Shown here: in pieces, positions 43,869-52,511 of the stretch
How positions within the stretch are numbered: the stretch's first letter is position 1
Layout: the number at the start of each line of letters is the position of its first letter
Assembly: GCF_016461825.1 (NCBI RefSeq)
Contig: NZ_JAEMNU010000119.1
Location: forward strand, 89,292-153,291
Direction: 5' to 3'
Source of the DNA: Rugamonas violacea
GTDB taxonomy: Bacteria > Pseudomonadota > Gammaproteobacteria > Burkholderiales > Burkholderiaceae_D
DNA: 64,000 nucleotides
Made by a program: the position numbers and the translations under genes
The notes under the pieces: generated by a model
Seen by the model: the letters and a program-made list of their open reading frames with translations, nothing else
Told to the model about the DNA's origin: nothing
Database searches by the model: none

Positions 43869-44861
43869 TCAGTGCTCGGCCCAGCGCTCCTTGACTTCGC
43901 AGATCTGCGGCAGGCGGCTCAGGAACAGGTCGACCAGGCGGGCGTCGAAGTGGCGCTCTTTTTGCTCTTCGAGGTAGGCGACCGCCTGCTCCACCGTCCA
44001 GGCCAGCTTGTAGGGCCGGGTCGAGGTCAGCGCGTCGAACACGTCGGCGATGGCGACGATGCGCGCCTCCAGCGGGATCTGCTCGCCGCTCACGCCGTTC
44101 GGGTAGCCGCTGCCGTCCCATTTCTCGTGGTGGTTCAGGGCGATGCGGCGCGCCAGGCCGAGCAGGCCGGTCTGGAATTCGCCGATGATCTCGGCGCCGA
44201 TCGACGGGTGGGTCTGCATGATGGCCCACTCCTCGGCGTCGAGCTTGCCGGGCTTGCGCAGGATGTGGTCGGGGATGCCGATCTTGCCGACGTCGTGCAT
44301 CGGCGCGGCGTGCAGCAGTTCGTCGGCCTCGTCCTGGTTCATGCCGCAGGCCTCGCCGAGGATGCGGGCGAAGTGGCTCATGCGGATCACGTGCAGGCCG
44401 GTCTCGTTGTCCTTGTACTCGGCGGCCAGGCCGAGGCGCTGGACGATGTCGAGCCGGCTCTGGCGCAGCTCGTCCATGTGCACCAGCGTCAGGTGGGTGC
44501 GCACGCGCGCGCGCACGATGGCCGGGCTGACCGGCTTGGTGATGTAGTCGACGGCGCCGGCGGCGAAGCCTTCGACCTCGTCCTCGGTGTCGGTCAGCGC
44601 GGTGACGAAGATGACCGGTATGTGGGCGCTCGCCTGGTCGGCCTTGAGGGCGCGGCAGGCCTGGTAGCCGCTCATGCCGGGCATCATCACGTCGAGCAGC
44701 ACCAGGTCGGGCTGCTCCTGCCGCGCCAGTTCGATGGCGCGCGCGCCATCCTTGGCGAACAGCAGGCGGTAGTCGTTCTGCAGGATCTGGCGCAGCAGCT
44801 GCAGGTTGTTGGCCTCGTCGTCGACGGCCAGGATCAGGGGCTTGAGCTGCGGGTTTCTCAT
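43869..44861 (-). CDS. Response regulator with HD-GYP cyclic di-GMP phosphodiesterase domain
   Basis: A 330-residue RpfG-like protein. The receiver (about 8-125) has D14/D15, phosphorylation site in LVLLDVMMPG and FVTALTD. The HD-GYP domain (about 145-325) has HDVGKIGIPDHIL and the HHEKWDGSGYPNG motif with the full catalytic set. It hydrolyses cyclic di-GMP when phosphorylated. Its ATG overlaps the TGA of the hybrid kinase gene as ATGA, so the two are translationally coupled and form a signalling pair. The Stealth gene follows 16 bp downstream. Confidence 0.95.
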   Translation of the reverse strand: MRNPQLKPLILAVDDEANNLQLLRQILQNDYRLLFAKDGARAIELARQEQPDLVLLDVMMPGMSGYQACRALKADQASAHIPVIFVTALTDTEDEVEGFAAGAVDYITKPVSPAIVRARVRTHLTLVHMDELRQSRLDIVQRLGLAAEYKDNETGLHVIRMSHFARILGEACGMNQDEADELLHAAPMHDVGKIGIPDHILRKPGKLDAEEWAIMQTHPSIGAEIIGEFQTGLLGLARRIALNHHEKWDGSGYPNGVSGEQIPLEARIVAIADVFDALTSTRPYKLAWTVEQAVAYLEEQKERHFDARLVDLFLSRLPQICEVKERWAEH

Positions 44862-47800
44862 GGCGGTGCTTCCGTGGCGGCCGGCGCGACGCCGGCCAGC
44901 AAAGTGTCGAGGTGGAGTTGGGCGAGCTGGAAGTCGAAGTCGTCGACGGCGCGTTGCAGCGCGTCCAGGCCGGCGCCGGCGGCGCCGCCCAAGGTGGCGC
45001 GCAGCTCGGCCAGGGCGCCGTCGTCGAGGGCGCCACGGGCCAACTGTTGGCGCAGCAGGGTGCCGGCGCGGCGGGCCCGTTCGACCCGGCCCGGGCTGGT
45101 GTCGCCGGCGTCGCCGGCGGCGGCCGGCGGGTTGTCCGGCGCCGGGCGCAGCAGCGCGATGGCGGCGCGCGCGCTGGCCAGTTGTTCGCCCAGCGTGGCC
45201 AGCAGCGCCCGGCCGTCCGGCGTGGCGCCGTCCAGGTCGGCGGCAGGGTTCGCCGCGACCGCGTCGGCGCAGGCCTGTTCCAGTTGCGCCAGCGTGGCCG
45301 CCAACTGCTCCAGGCCCAGGTTGGCGGCCACGCCGCGCACCTTGTGCGCCAGCGTTTGCGCCGCCGCCGGGGCGGCGTCGTGCAGATGCTGCGCCAGCGT
45401 GGCGTCGACGCCGCCATAGTGCTGTTCGAAGTGGCCCAGGGCGCGCCGGTAGGCCGGCTCCTGCTCGGCCCAGCGGCGCAGGCCCAGGCGCTGGTTCAGC
45501 ACCTGCGCCGGCGCCGCCGGCGCCGCCGTGGCGGCCTGCGGCGCCAGGCCGAGCACGCGGGCGATCTGCTGCGCCAGGCCGGGCCAGTCGACCGGCTTGG
45601 CGGCGAAGCCGTCCATGCCGGCGTTGACGCTGGCGCGGCGGTGCGCGTCGAGCACGCTGGCGGTCATGGCGATGATGGGCACGCGCTGGCGGCCGTCGCG
45701 CTCGGCTTGCGCGCGGATCGCGCGGGTGGCGTCGAGCCCGTCCATGTTCGGCATCTGCATGTCCATCAGGATCACGTCGAAGTCCTCCTTGGCGGCCAGC
45801 GCGACGGCGATGGCGCCGTCGCTGGCGCCGACCATGCTGTGGCCGCGCCGGCTCAGTTGCAGGTGCAGCAGTTCGAGGTTCTGCGCCACGTCGTCGGCCG
45901 CCAGCACGCGCAGCGGCGGCAGCTCGATCGCCGCGCCGGCCCGCTCGCGTTCGACGCCCAGCTCGGCCGGCACCAGCGGCAGCAGCACGTGGAAAGTGCT
46001 GCCCTCGCCCTCGACGCTGTCGGCCCACAGGCGGCCGCCCATCAGCGTGACCAGCTGCTTGCAGATGGTGGTGCCCAGGCCGGTGCCGCCGTAGCGCCGC
46101 GTCATCGAGGCGTCGGCCTGGGTGAACGGGTCGAAAATGGCGCCCAGGCGCTGCGGCGCGATGCCGATGCCGGTGTCGCGCACCAGCAGGTGCAACTGGC
46201 CGTCCTGCCGTCCGGCGTGCAGGCTGACGCCGCCGCTGGCGGTGAACTTGATGGCGTTGTCGAGCAGGTTGGTGAGCACCTGGCGGATGCGCAGCTCGTC
46301 GCCGCGCAACGCCGGCGGCAGCGCCGGGTCGTAGCGCAGGTCCAGGGTCAGGCCCTTGGCGCGGGCGCCGGCGCCCAGCGTCGAGGCCAGCTCGTCGATC
46401 AGGCCGAGCAGGCTGAAGTCGCTCTGTTCGAGTTCGACGGCGCCCTTGTCCAGCTTGGCCGTGTCGAGCACCTCGTTGAGCAGGCGCAGCAGCGCGCGCC
46501 CGGCGTTGCGCACCGTGTCGAGCTGGCGCCGCTGCTCCGGCGCCAGCTCGCCGTCGAGCAGCACGTCGGTGAAGCCGAGGATGGCGTTCATCGGCGTGCG
46601 GATCTCGTGGCTCATGTTGGCGACGAAGGAGGCGCGCGCGGCGGCGGCCTGCTCGGCCTTTTCCTTGGCCAGGCGCAGCTCGTCCTCCATCAGGCGCCGC
46701 TCGGTGATGTCGAGCACCACGCCGTCGAGCCAGCGCGCCGCGCCGGCGTCGTCGCGCACCGGCGCGCCGTTCTCCCACAGCCAGCGGATGCCGCCGTCGG
46801 CGTGGCGCAGGCGGTACTCGACCAGGAAGGTCTGGTCGTTGGCGATGGCGTGTTCGATCGCCGCGTCGAGGCGGGCGCGGTCGTCCTCGTGGATCAAGTC
46901 GGCGAAGCGGCGGCGCGGCGCGGCGCCGAGGAAGTCGGCCGCCGGGTGGCCGGTGACGCGCTCGACGGCGTCGCTGATGAACAGCAGCGGGTGGCCGCGC
47001 TCGACCAGGCTGCGGTAGCTGATGCCGGGGATGTTGCCGATCAGCGAACGGAACTGCCGCTCGTTGTCGTGCAGCGCCTGCACCATGGCGCGCCGCTCGC
47101 TGATGTCGGTGATGAAGCAGACGAACAGGTCGCGCTCGGCCAGGCGGGCGTGGCCCAGCGCGCGGCGGATCGGCACCACGCTGCCGTCCTTGCGCTTGCC
47201 CAGCACCTCGCTGCCCTTGTCGAGGATGCCGGCGTCGCTGGTGCGCAGGTAGTTGAGCAGGCCGCTGCGGTCGGAGCGTTCGGGGTCGGCGATCAGCAGG
47301 CTGATGTTGCGGCCCATGATCTCGCCGCGCTGCCAGCCGAAGATGCGCTCGGCCGAGGCGTTGAACTCGTGGATCACGCCGTCGCCGTCGACGGTGACGA
47401 CGCCGTCGACGGTGGTGGTGAGCAGGGCGCGCATCCACGCCTCGCTCTCGCGCAGGCTGTGGAACAACTGGCGGTAGCGCAGCATGCCGTTGGTGGCCAT
47501 GACGAACACCGAGAAGGCCACCGTGATCAGCGACACCGCCAGCGCCAGGAACAGGCCGTTGGACGAGCCGTTGGCGCCGGCCGGCACCTGGCCGATGAAG
47601 CGCGCCGCCGCCATGCCGGTGTAGTGCATGCCGGCGATGGCGCAGCCCATCACCGTGGCGGCGGCCAGCAGGGCGCGCCCCTCGCTCAGGCCGCGCAGGC
47701 CGCGCAGGCCGAAGCGCACCCACAGCGCCAGCGTGGCCAGCACCACCGCCACCACGATCGACAGGCCGAACATCAACGGATCGTAGTGCAGCGCCAGGTT

Positions 47801-48244
47801 CATGCGCATGCCGGCCATGCCGGTGTAGTGCATCGCGCCGATGCCGGCGCCGACCAGCACGCCGCCGACCAACAGGCCCCAGCCGGTCAGGCGCTTGCGC
47901 GAGATCAGCGACAGCGCGACGAAGGAGGCCACCACGCTGGGCAGCAGCGACAGCAGGGTGGTGGCCGGGTCGTAGTCGACGCGGGTGCACAGGTCGAAGG
48001 CCAGCATGCCGATGAAGTGCATGGCCCAGACGCCGCTGCCCAGCGCCAGGCTGCTGGTGAGCAGGACCAGCGGGCGCAACTGGCGGCTGGCGCTGGCCTG
48101 GCCGGCCATCTGCAGTCCCATCCAGGAGGAGAAGATGGCCACCAGCAGCGACAGCGCGACCAGCGCCGGGTCGTAAGTGCCGTAGGCCAGCAACGATGGG
48201 TCGGCGGGCGGGGTGAACAGCTCGCGCAGGAGAGCTAAGTCCAT
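44858..48244 (-). CDS. MHYT-PAS-PAS hybrid histidine kinase with receiver and HPt
   Basis: An 1128-residue inner-membrane kinase. The seven-helix MHYT sensor (about 25-265) has three motif copies (WAMHFIGM, GAMHYTGM, AGMHYTGM), proposed to bind copper and sense small gases. Two PAS domains (about 280-390 and 400-520), a HisKA domain (SFVANMSHEIRTPMN) and an ATPase domain with N, G1, F and G2 boxes follow. A receiver (VILMDMQMPNMDG) and a C-terminal HPt with LAHKVRGVAANLG complete the protein. Phosphoryl groups pass His-Asp-His, then most likely to the HD-GYP regulator encoded next. It heads a three-gene operon. Confidence 0.95.
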   Translation of the reverse strand: MDLALLRELFTPPADPSLLAYGTYDPALVALSLLVAIFSSWMGLQMAGQASASRQLRPLVLLTSSLALGSGVWAMHFIGMLAFDLCTRVDYDPATTLLSLLPSVVASFVALSLISRKRLTGWGLLVGGVLVGAGIGAMHYTGMAGMRMNLALHYDPLMFGLSIVVAVVLATLALWVRFGLRGLRGLSEGRALLAAATVMGCAIAGMHYTGMAAARFIGQVPAGANGSSNGLFLALAVSLITVAFSVFVMATNGMLRYRQLFHSLRESEAWMRALLTTTVDGVVTVDGDGVIHEFNASAERIFGWQRGEIMGRNISLLIADPERSDRSGLLNYLRTSDAGILDKGSEVLGKRKDGSVVPIRRALGHARLAERDLFVCFITDISERRAMVQALHDNERQFRSLIGNIPGISYRSLVERGHPLLFISDAVERVTGHPAADFLGAAPRRRFADLIHEDDRARLDAAIEHAIANDQTFLVEYRLRHADGGIRWLWENGAPVRDDAGAARWLDGVVLDITERRLMEDELRLAKEKAEQAAAARASFVANMSHEIRTPMNAILGFTDVLLDGELAPEQRRQLDTVRNAGRALLRLLNEVLDTAKLDKGAVELEQSDFSLLGLIDELASTLGAGARAKGLTLDLRYDPALPPALRGDELRIRQVLTNLLDNAIKFTASGGVSLHAGRQDGQLHLLVRDTGIGIAPQRLGAIFDPFTQADASMTRRYGGTGLGTTICKQLVTLMGGRLWADSVEGEGSTFHVLLPLVPAELGVERERAGAAIELPPLRVLAADDVAQNLELLHLQLSRRGHSMVGASDGAIAVALAAKEDFDVILMDMQMPNMDGLDATRAIRAQAERDGRQRVPIIAMTASVLDAHRRASVNAGMDGFAAKPVDWPGLAQQIARVLGLAPQAATAAPAAPAQVLNQRLGLRRWAEQEPAYRRALGHFEQHYGGVDATLAQHLHDAAPAAAQTLAHKVRGVAANLGLEQLAATLAQLEQACADAVAANPAADLDGATPDGRALLATLGEQLASARAAIALLRPAPDNPPAAAGDAGDTSPGRVERARRAGTLLRQQLARGALDDGALAELRATLGGAAGAGLDALQRAVDDFDFQLAQLHLDTLLAGVAPAATEAPP

Positions 48245-48545
48245 GGCATGAATTCGAGTGAGGAAGGAGGGGTGTCGCGGCCCCAGTATCTCATTTTTTC
48301 AGGGAAACTGTTGCCCTGGGTCTAGAATCGCTTGCGGATGTTCACACCGCGGCGCGGCGGCGTGCGCCCGTGTTGTGCTGCGAGGATTGTATATTTGTCA
48401 CCGGATGTCAGGCAATCGGTTTGTGTTGCTGTGGTTTTTTGTCGAAGGCCGGCCGGCTGGCTTGAGTGGCGTGCGATGTGGTAAATTGGTTCAAATTCGA
48501 ACCGTATGCCGCCGCCGATCCACCCATCCGCCTTTTTGAGCCGCC
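48245..48545. other. Divergent promoter region between the hybrid kinase and marR
   Basis: A 300-bp region with the leftward start of the kinase operon and the rightward marR promoter. The MarR-type palindrome at 48488-48503 is the only clear site. A TAAATT just before it could be the marR -10 box. Confidence 0.5.
48488..48503. promoter_or_regulatory. MarR operator upstream of marR
   Basis: GGTTCAAATTCGAACC is a near-perfect 16-bp palindrome 42 bp before the marR ATG. It shares GGTTCAA...GAACC with two sites upstream of the thioesterase gene. Confidence 0.75.
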
Positions 48546-49010
48546 ATGAAACCAGCCTCCTCGCCGCACGGCACGCAAACCTGGCTGTCCGCCGTCCGCG
48601 CCTACAACCTGTGCGAGATGGTGGTCGGTGCGCGCCTGGCCGCGATCGATCTGCGCATCGGCGACCTGGAGGTGCTGGCCACGCTGGCGACCAAGCCCGG
48701 CTTGAGCCAGCGCGAACTGGCGGCGCGCTGCTTCGTCACCAAGAGCGGCGTCAGCATGCTGTTGACGCAGATGGCGGCGCGCGATTGGGTGCGCCGCGAG
48801 GACGATCCGGCCGACGCCCGCGCCAAGCGGCTGTTTTTGACCGAGCGGGGCATGGCCCTGGCGGCGCGCGCCATGCGCGTCCAGGCGGAGGTGGTGACGG
48901 CCATGGTGACGGGCAGCTCGCCGGCCGAGATCGCGGCGGTGGGCGTGACGATGGAGCGCGTCTGCGCGCGGCTGGAGGCGCTGCGCCTGGCGGACCGGCG
49001 GGGCGCCTGA
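48546..49010 (+). CDS. MarR family transcriptional regulator
   Basis: A 154-residue winged-helix protein with LSQRELAARCFVTKSGVSMLLTQMAARDWVRREDDPADARAKRLFLTERG. This is the MarR recognition helix and wing, with the conserved Asp-Arg pair. It probably represses itself and the convergent thioesterase gene, since the same palindrome occurs before both. Its ligand is unknown; an acyl or aromatic-acyl thioester substrate of the thioesterase is a reasonable guess. Confidence 0.92.
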   Translation: MKPASSPHGTQTWLSAVRAYNLCEMVVGARLAAIDLRIGDLEVLATLATKPGLSQRELAARCFVTKSGVSMLLTQMAARDWVRREDDPADARAKRLFLTERGMALAARAMRVQAEVVTAMVTGSSPAEIAAVGVTMERVCARLEALRLADRRGA

Positions 49011-49031
49011 GCCGCCCGCCCGGGCCGCCGG

Positions 49032-49508
49032 CTATTTCGCCGGCGCCGTGGCCTGCGCTTCGAGCAGCGCGGCGATCACCTCGGCCGGCGCGACCACGCC
49101 GTGCTTGCCCTTCAAGACGCCCTTCGAGGTGCCCTCGGCGATGATTTTGTCCTTGATCGTGAAGTGGTGCGTCATGTAGAAGTGCCGCTCGTCCCAGTGG
49201 GTCAGGTGCAGGGTCGCGGTGAAGCGCTGGAACACGCCGAGCGACTTGCGGTAGTTCATGGTGTGCTCGGTGATGATCGGCATCCAGCCGCGCTGTAGCA
49301 TGATGCGCGCCAGGCCGGAGCGGATGAACAGGTCGACCCGGTTCAGGTCGCACAAGGTCAGGTAGCGGCCGTTGTTGACGTGCAGATTGAGATCCAAGTC
49401 GTTGGGAAAGGTCAGCAGCGACAGTTCGCTGGTGGCCGGACCGACCGGCAGGCGGGGACGGAAGAAGGAGCTGAGCAGCACATACAACAGCCTGACGAAC
49501 AGATTCAT
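49032..49508 (-). CDS. Hotdog-fold acyl-CoA thioesterase
   Basis: A 158-residue protein with a hydrophobic N-terminus (LFVRLLYVLLSSFF) and a 4HBT-like hotdog domain. The active-site region is FPNDLDLNLHVNNGRYLTLCDLNRVDLF, where the DxDxNxHVNN pattern carries the usual catalytic Asp. YRKSLGVFQRFTATLHL follows. It hydrolyses acyl-CoA thioesters, and the N-terminal segment may anchor it to the membrane. It is convergent with marR (21 bp between stops). Two MarR-type palindromes 20 bp apart lie upstream of it. Confidence 0.9.
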   Translation of the reverse strand: MNLFVRLLYVLLSSFFRPRLPVGPATSELSLLTFPNDLDLNLHVNNGRYLTLCDLNRVDLFIRSGLARIMLQRGWMPIITEHTMNYRKSLGVFQRFTATLHLTHWDERHFYMTHHFTIKDKIIAEGTSKGVLKGKHGVVAPAEVIAALLEAQATAPAK

Positions 49509-49538
49509 GGGGGAGGCTCCGATCGCTTGTGCGGATTT

Positions 49539-49574
49539 GGTTCAATACTGAACGATATGGTTCAATATTGAACC
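49539..49574. promoter_or_regulatory. Two MarR operators upstream of the thioesterase gene
   Basis: GGTTCAATACTGAACG (49539-49554) and the perfect palindrome GGTTCAATATTGAACC (49559-49574) have centres 20 bp apart, two helical turns. This suits cooperative binding on one DNA face. They lie 31-66 bp upstream of the leftward ATG at 49508. Confidence 0.82.
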
Positions 49575-49829
49575 ATTATTGCGGCGGGCGCAAGCAAAAC
49601 CTCGACGCCTGGCGCGACGAGGCTTGTCTTTTTGTTATTATTCGTCCTGGGTTGGCGACACCGCCCAAGGCGACTGAAACGCGGTCTTTACAACAGCCGT
49701 CAACCGCACCGCCGGTTCTGGCAGCGTGCCCTTGTTGATAGGCAAGATCATCCTGTATCGTGTGATCTTTCCTTGCCGATGATATTCGAATTGGCAACAA
49801 TGACAACCCTAGCTCTATCGGAGACAGCA
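49575..49829. other. Intergenic region before the KfrA-like gene
   Basis: No gene supported. The KfrA-like reading frame extends back to 49632 but lacks a start signal there. The GGAGA binding site at 49820-49824 fixes the start at 49830. Confidence 0.5.
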
Positions 49830-50504
49830 ATGGCAGGTCAAGAAGTCACATTCGACGAGGTTGCGGCGGCGGCCAACAGCTTACAGAACGACGGCAAGCG
49901 GGTGACCATCGAAGCCGTGTCCGACTTGTTTGGCGCCGCCGCCGCCGCTCCCGCCAGCGTCCATCGGCACCTGACGGCGTGGCGCGCCAGCAGCGCCAAA
50001 CCGACGGAAGTGCCCATCCCGGATCTGCCGGAGACGCTGGCCGCCGCGCTGGGCAGCTGGGCCCAGCAATTCGCGGTGGATTCCGGCGCCGGCAGCCAGG
50101 ATGCGCTGGAACAATCGCAGAACGACGTGGCGGACCTGCTGGAACAGGTGGCCAGCCTGACCGAGGCCCGCGACGAGGCCCTGGCGACCCTGGAGGAGCG
50201 CGCCGAAAGCATCACGCGGCTGACCGCCGAGCTGCGCGACGCCCGCAACGTGGCCACCGACGCCCTGGTCGGCAAGGCCAAGGACCGCCTGGCCATCGAC
50301 GGCAAGGACAACCAGTTGGCCGATCTGCGCTCGCAGATCGAACGCAATGTGGCGGCTTCGGCGGCGGAGTCCGACGCCCGCCTCACGGCCGAGATGGAAT
50401 TGGTCGGCGCCGTCACCGCGCGCGACAATTTCGCCGCCGAGATCAAGGAGCTGCGCAGCCAGCTCGACGCCTGTCAAGCCGAGCGCCGCGCCGCGCGGGG
50501 CTAG
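49830..50504 (+). CDS. KfrA-like DNA-binding coiled-coil protein
   Basis: A 224-residue protein. Residues 1-60 match the KfrA N-terminal type of helix-turn-helix (TFDEVAAAANSLQNDGKRVTIEAVSDLFGAAAAAPASVHRHLTAW, here cited in parts). Residues 85-220 form a long coiled coil (NDVADLLEQVASLTEARDEAL, LRSQIERN). KfrA proteins of plasmids bind DNA upstream of their own gene and form filaments that help partitioning; chromosomal relatives are common in this group and less studied. GGAGA stands five bases before the ATG. A terminator follows at 50552. Confidence 0.8.
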   Translation: MAGQEVTFDEVAAAANSLQNDGKRVTIEAVSDLFGAAAAAPASVHRHLTAWRASSAKPTEVPIPDLPETLAAALGSWAQQFAVDSGAGSQDALEQSQNDVADLLEQVASLTEARDEALATLEERAESITRLTAELRDARNVATDALVGKAKDRLAIDGKDNQLADLRSQIERNVAASAAESDARLTAEMELVGAVTARDNFAAEIKELRSQLDACQAERRAARG

Positions 50505-50551
50505 AAGTAGGCCGGCCACGCCCGCGGGCGTGAATAACCCATGTGCGCTTT

Positions 50552-50590
50552 GACGGCCCGGACGAATACTCGACCGGGCCGTCGTTCTTT
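50552..50590 (+). terminator. Terminator after the KfrA-like gene
   Basis: A 10-bp stem GACGGCCCGG/CCGGGCCGTC (50552-50561 with 50574-50583) has a 12-base loop and is followed by GTTCTTT. It probably ends the KfrA-like transcript. Confidence 0.65.
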
Positions 50591-50661
50591 GGTGCGGCGC
50601 AATGGCGGGGGCGAAGATGACCTGGCGCCGCTGCGCCCGCGCCGGGCTGGCGCCGGGAAAA

Positions 50662-51891
50662 TTAAGGCGCGTCCACCCAGGCGCTCATCGTGGTGTTCAT
50701 GTCACGCACTTTCGCCAACTGATAGCTGCGATAGTTGGCGCCTGTCACATTGAACGTCGAGTCCTGATAGCTGAAATCATAGACCCACAGCGCGGACAGG
50801 CGCACGCGGTTGTCCAGGATGGCCGTCGTGACCTCGTCGAACTTCTCGCGCGCAGTCATCAGCTTGCCTTTCTCGTTGGCGCCAAACTCGCCAAGGAAGA
50901 AGGCGCGCTGTTCGCGCTTGGACTGCGCCATGGCGGCGGCCAGCACCTGGCTATAACTACCCGCGTGCTTACCGAAGTACAGTTTTATATCTTCCGGTTT
51001 GTCCGGGTCGGGATCTATGTACAAGTGCATGGTCAATGTCTTCAGCGGCGCCGGCTCATTGCTGGAAAGGTAGAGGCCGAACTCTGTCTCCGTATCCGGC
51101 GTCCAGCTCGCGGGCTTGCCGAAGACGAGATTGTAGGCGCAGTAGCGCGGCACATTATTGCCGCTGAAGATGGGATTGTGCGTGTCGAACTTCTCCACCG
51201 TTTCCGCGAAAGCCGCCAAGGCCCGCAAATAATCGTCCCTGACGATCTTGTCCAGCAATGCGCCTGGCTTTTTCGGATCTGGCGAATCTGGGGGCAGTGA
51301 GCCCTCCGGGACACTAACCGGCTTGTAGACGTGGTTGGTGTCCTTCAGATCGATGAAACTGCTGCCCTCATTGGCGAATTCCCAGCCCCACAACGCAGGA
51401 TGGCCCTCGTAGCGCTTCACCAGCTGCGTCGTGATGCTGACCATGGCCTTGCGGGTAGCGCTGTCCGCCTTGCCCCAGGCAGGCATGCGCTCTCCCTGAA
51501 GGTCGGAGAAGCCGGTCCAGTTGAAGAACAGGTTCATCACCACGCCGACGTTCTTATTCTTCGCGTAGTCCATGAAATCGTCCAGGCGCCTCAACACTTC
51601 CGGTTTGAGTCCGTCCTTGCTGTCGTTCAAAACAGTCCTCAGATCGTTCGGCCAGAAGCCGATCGTGTTCATGCGGAAGAACGGAATATTGTTTCTACTC
51701 AGTTCGTTTATGCCATCTTGGTAGTTCAGATTGTTCCGCGTGAAGGCATTGAAGTAATTGACCCCCACGCCGTGGAAGGGCTGGCCATTCTTGTAGTACT
51801 TGTCTCCCACGACGGTCAGTGGACCGGCATAGGCTTGGCTGGCAAAAATCAGAGCGGAACCCAACAGAGCAGTCAGTGCTTTCAATTTCAT
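50662..51891 (-). CDS. Exported GH5-like glycoside hydrolase
   Basis: A 409-residue protein with a signal peptide (1-22, SQAYA) and a (beta/alpha)8 clan GH-A domain. The acid/base is Glu175 in GWEFANEGSS and the nucleophile Glu335 in FFLGEFGANE. The opening KYYKNGQPFHGVGVNYFNAF is typical of GH5 and mannanase-type enzymes. It would cleave a beta-linked polysaccharide outside the cytoplasm; the exact substrate is not readable. AAGG precedes the ATG. It is less GC-rich than most neighbours and lies just downstream of a tRNA-Phe gene, both hints of acquisition. A perfect LacI-type palindrome stands 33 bp upstream. Confidence 0.88.
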   Translation of the reverse strand: MKLKALTALLGSALIFASQAYAGPLTVVGDKYYKNGQPFHGVGVNYFNAFTRNNLNYQDGINELSRNNIPFFRMNTIGFWPNDLRTVLNDSKDGLKPEVLRRLDDFMDYAKNKNVGVVMNLFFNWTGFSDLQGERMPAWGKADSATRKAMVSITTQLVKRYEGHPALWGWEFANEGSSFIDLKDTNHVYKPVSVPEGSLPPDSPDPKKPGALLDKIVRDDYLRALAAFAETVEKFDTHNPIFSGNNVPRYCAYNLVFGKPASWTPDTETEFGLYLSSNEPAPLKTLTMHLYIDPDPDKPEDIKLYFGKHAGSYSQVLAAAMAQSKREQRAFFLGEFGANEKGKLMTAREKFDEVTTAILDNRVRLSALWVYDFSYQDSTFNVTGANYRSYQLAKVRDMNTTMSAWVDAP

Positions 51892-51923
51892 ACATTGCCT
51901 TCATGAAGTGGCTTCGGCAGCTT

Positions 51924-51939
51924 TTTTACACGTGTAAAA
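51924..51939. promoter_or_regulatory. Perfect 16-bp palindrome, LacI-type operator candidate
   Basis: TTTTACACGTGTAAAA is fully self-complementary with a central CG, as in operators of LacI/GalR regulators. It lies 33 bp upstream of the glycoside hydrolase ATG. No lacI-type gene is in the window, so the regulator would be encoded elsewhere. Confidence 0.65.
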
Positions 51940-52068
51940 GGCCAGCGCAAGCCGATTAAGTAGCAAAACTGTAGCATTGCCATTCTGCCTATATTAACCA
52001 GCTTCAACTCTCACCAACTGTCACTTTTTGCAAAATATTTCACATTTGGGGAAACAAATCCACGTCAA

Positions 52069-52100
52069 AAAAACGCCACCCGCGATGGGGTGGCGTTTTT
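52069..52100. terminator. Bidirectional intrinsic terminator
   Basis: A 12-bp stem AAAAACGCCACC/GGTGGCGTTTTT (52069-52080 with 52089-52100) gives a T run on both strands. It insulates the glycosidase promoter from leftward transcription of the tRNA gene. Confidence 0.75.
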
Positions 52101-52383
52101 GCTGCGACATTCTGGCCGGCTCGGCCGGTCGTGCTCGGCTAGCGGGGCGCCGCAGGGGCTGGCGTTGGGAGATTGATACTAACACGGAGGAATTTGTATC
52201 GGTCCGCTCAATGCCGCCACTCATTTTGAAGGCATCTGTTGCGGTGGTGTATAGCGCTCGGCTAGATATGGGATGATTTTTTGTGCATACGCCCCAGCGC
52301 TGGGGATGGGGCCGGCGGGGCGGGCGCGCGTGCCGTGTAGCAGGAATAGGCCGCAGCCGAGAACTGCGAGGTCCGGAAACGAC

Positions 52384-52409
52384 AACGCCCACTTGCATGA
52401 GTGGGCGTT
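52384..52409 (-). terminator. Hairpin downstream of tRNA-Phe copy 2
   Basis: AACGCCCACT/AGTGGGCGTT (52384-52393 with 52400-52409) lies 16 bp past the tRNA 3' end. The following GTCGTTT is a weak T tract. The same hairpin and flank occur in the decayed copy at 19697-19728. Confidence 0.62.
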
Positions 52410-52425
52410 GCGTGATGCGTGTTCT

Positions 52426-52501
52426 TGGTGGCCCGGGGCGGAATCGAACCACCGACACAAGGATTTTCAATCCTCTGCTCTACCAACTGAGCTACCAGGC
52501 C
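52426..52501 (-). tRNA. tRNA-Phe (anticodon GAA), second copy
   Basis: A 76-nt cloverleaf with encoded CCA, identical in sequence to the tRNA at 24193-24268. The flanks differ except for the hairpin and a short promoter segment, so the two copies are separate transcription units. Confidence 0.97.
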
Positions 52502-52511
52502 AAGGAGCAGA

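Larger units (their letters stand above)
51940..52425. other. Intergenic region between the glycosidase and tRNA-Phe copy 2
   Basis: Nearly 490 bp holding a bidirectional terminator (52069-52100) and the tRNA hairpin (52384-52409). A leftward frame across 52021-52470 reads through the tRNA and is not a gene. Nothing else is recognised. Confidence 0.55.

Noticed and set aside
43869-47990. 1373-codon leftward frame spanning the HD-GYP gene and much of the hybrid kinase gene
   Set aside because: Only its last 330 codons are the real HD-GYP protein; the rest is the wrong frame of the kinase gene, which has all expected motifs in its own frame.
52021-52470. 149-codon leftward frame across the tRNA-Phe gene
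   Set aside because: It reads through the tRNA and its hairpin, a common false gene call; the residues are tRNA-derived or proline/arginine-rich filler.
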